DNA from: Rotaria socialis
Taxonomy: Eukaryota > Rotifera > Eurotatoria > Philodinida > Philodinidae
Assembly (NCBI GenBank): GCA_905331475.1
Contig: CAJNYU010001315.1
Coordinates: forward strand, 17,576 to 81,575
DNA: 64,000 nucleotides
Direction of reading: 5' to 3'
Shown here: in pieces, positions 63,976 through 64,000 of the stretch
Numbering within the stretch: the first letter of the stretch is position 1
Layout: each line of letters starts with the position of its first letter
Translations under genes and position numbers: made by a program
Notes under the pieces: model-generated
The model's input: the letters and a program-made list of their open reading frames with translations, nothing else
What the model was told of the DNA's origin: nothing
Databases searched by the model: none

Positions 63976-64000
63976 GGGGTGGCACTTAACGTTAATTTAA

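Overview
The window looks like nuclear DNA of a small invertebrate, most likely a bdelloid rotifer. The sequence is AT-rich, introns are mostly 50-70 nt with GT/AG ends, and the genes are animal-type (Dicer, a defective-proventriculus homeobox gene, an FMRFamide-receptor-like GPCR, a CCHamide-like neuropeptide precursor). A diverged F-box/leucine-rich protein and a Thr-rich/PAN exon set resemble families I know to be expanded in bdelloids. A short tract of the bdelloid telomere word TGTGGG lies at 62383-62404. The taxon is inferred; no rRNA or mitochondrial marker is present.

Left part (1-19 kb), accessory and repeat-rich: a truncated membrane-protein ORF at the edge; two diverged tandem copies (about 2.9 and 2.4 kb) of a segment carrying a candidate minus-strand spliced gene; a Thr-rich/PAN-domain gene end; a transposon-like element with 8-bp target duplications (9783-10583); a 537-aa F-box-like gene; orphan exons; and a broken VWA7/Het-C-like pseudogene.

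Centre (20-47 kb), the gene core: an intact Dicer (20127-26825), a second 8-bp-TSD element carrying an ACGGCCGT-rich block (27949-28899), a three-exon CCHamide-like neuropeptide precursor (29408-29875, minus), PEDS1/TMEM189 plasmanylethanolamine desaturase (33517-35424), an SLC25A39/40-type mitochondrial carrier (36013-38463), a 5-kb microsatellite-rich gap and a dve-type two-homeodomain gene (43575-46890).

Right part (47-64 kb): a 2-kb element with about 130-bp inverted ends, foldback elements, a 95-bp hairpin repeat, a rhodopsin-class GPCR (54651-57243), an SLC38A7/8-type amino-acid transporter (58318-61775, minus) with a foldback element in an intron, the TGTGGG tract, and a TTAAGTG-word array at the right edge.

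The genes do not form one pathway. They are independent single-copy animal genes interspersed with small non-autonomous transposons. The best find is the neuropeptide precursor, which is easy to miss because its coding region is split over three exons of 151, 155 and 45 nt.
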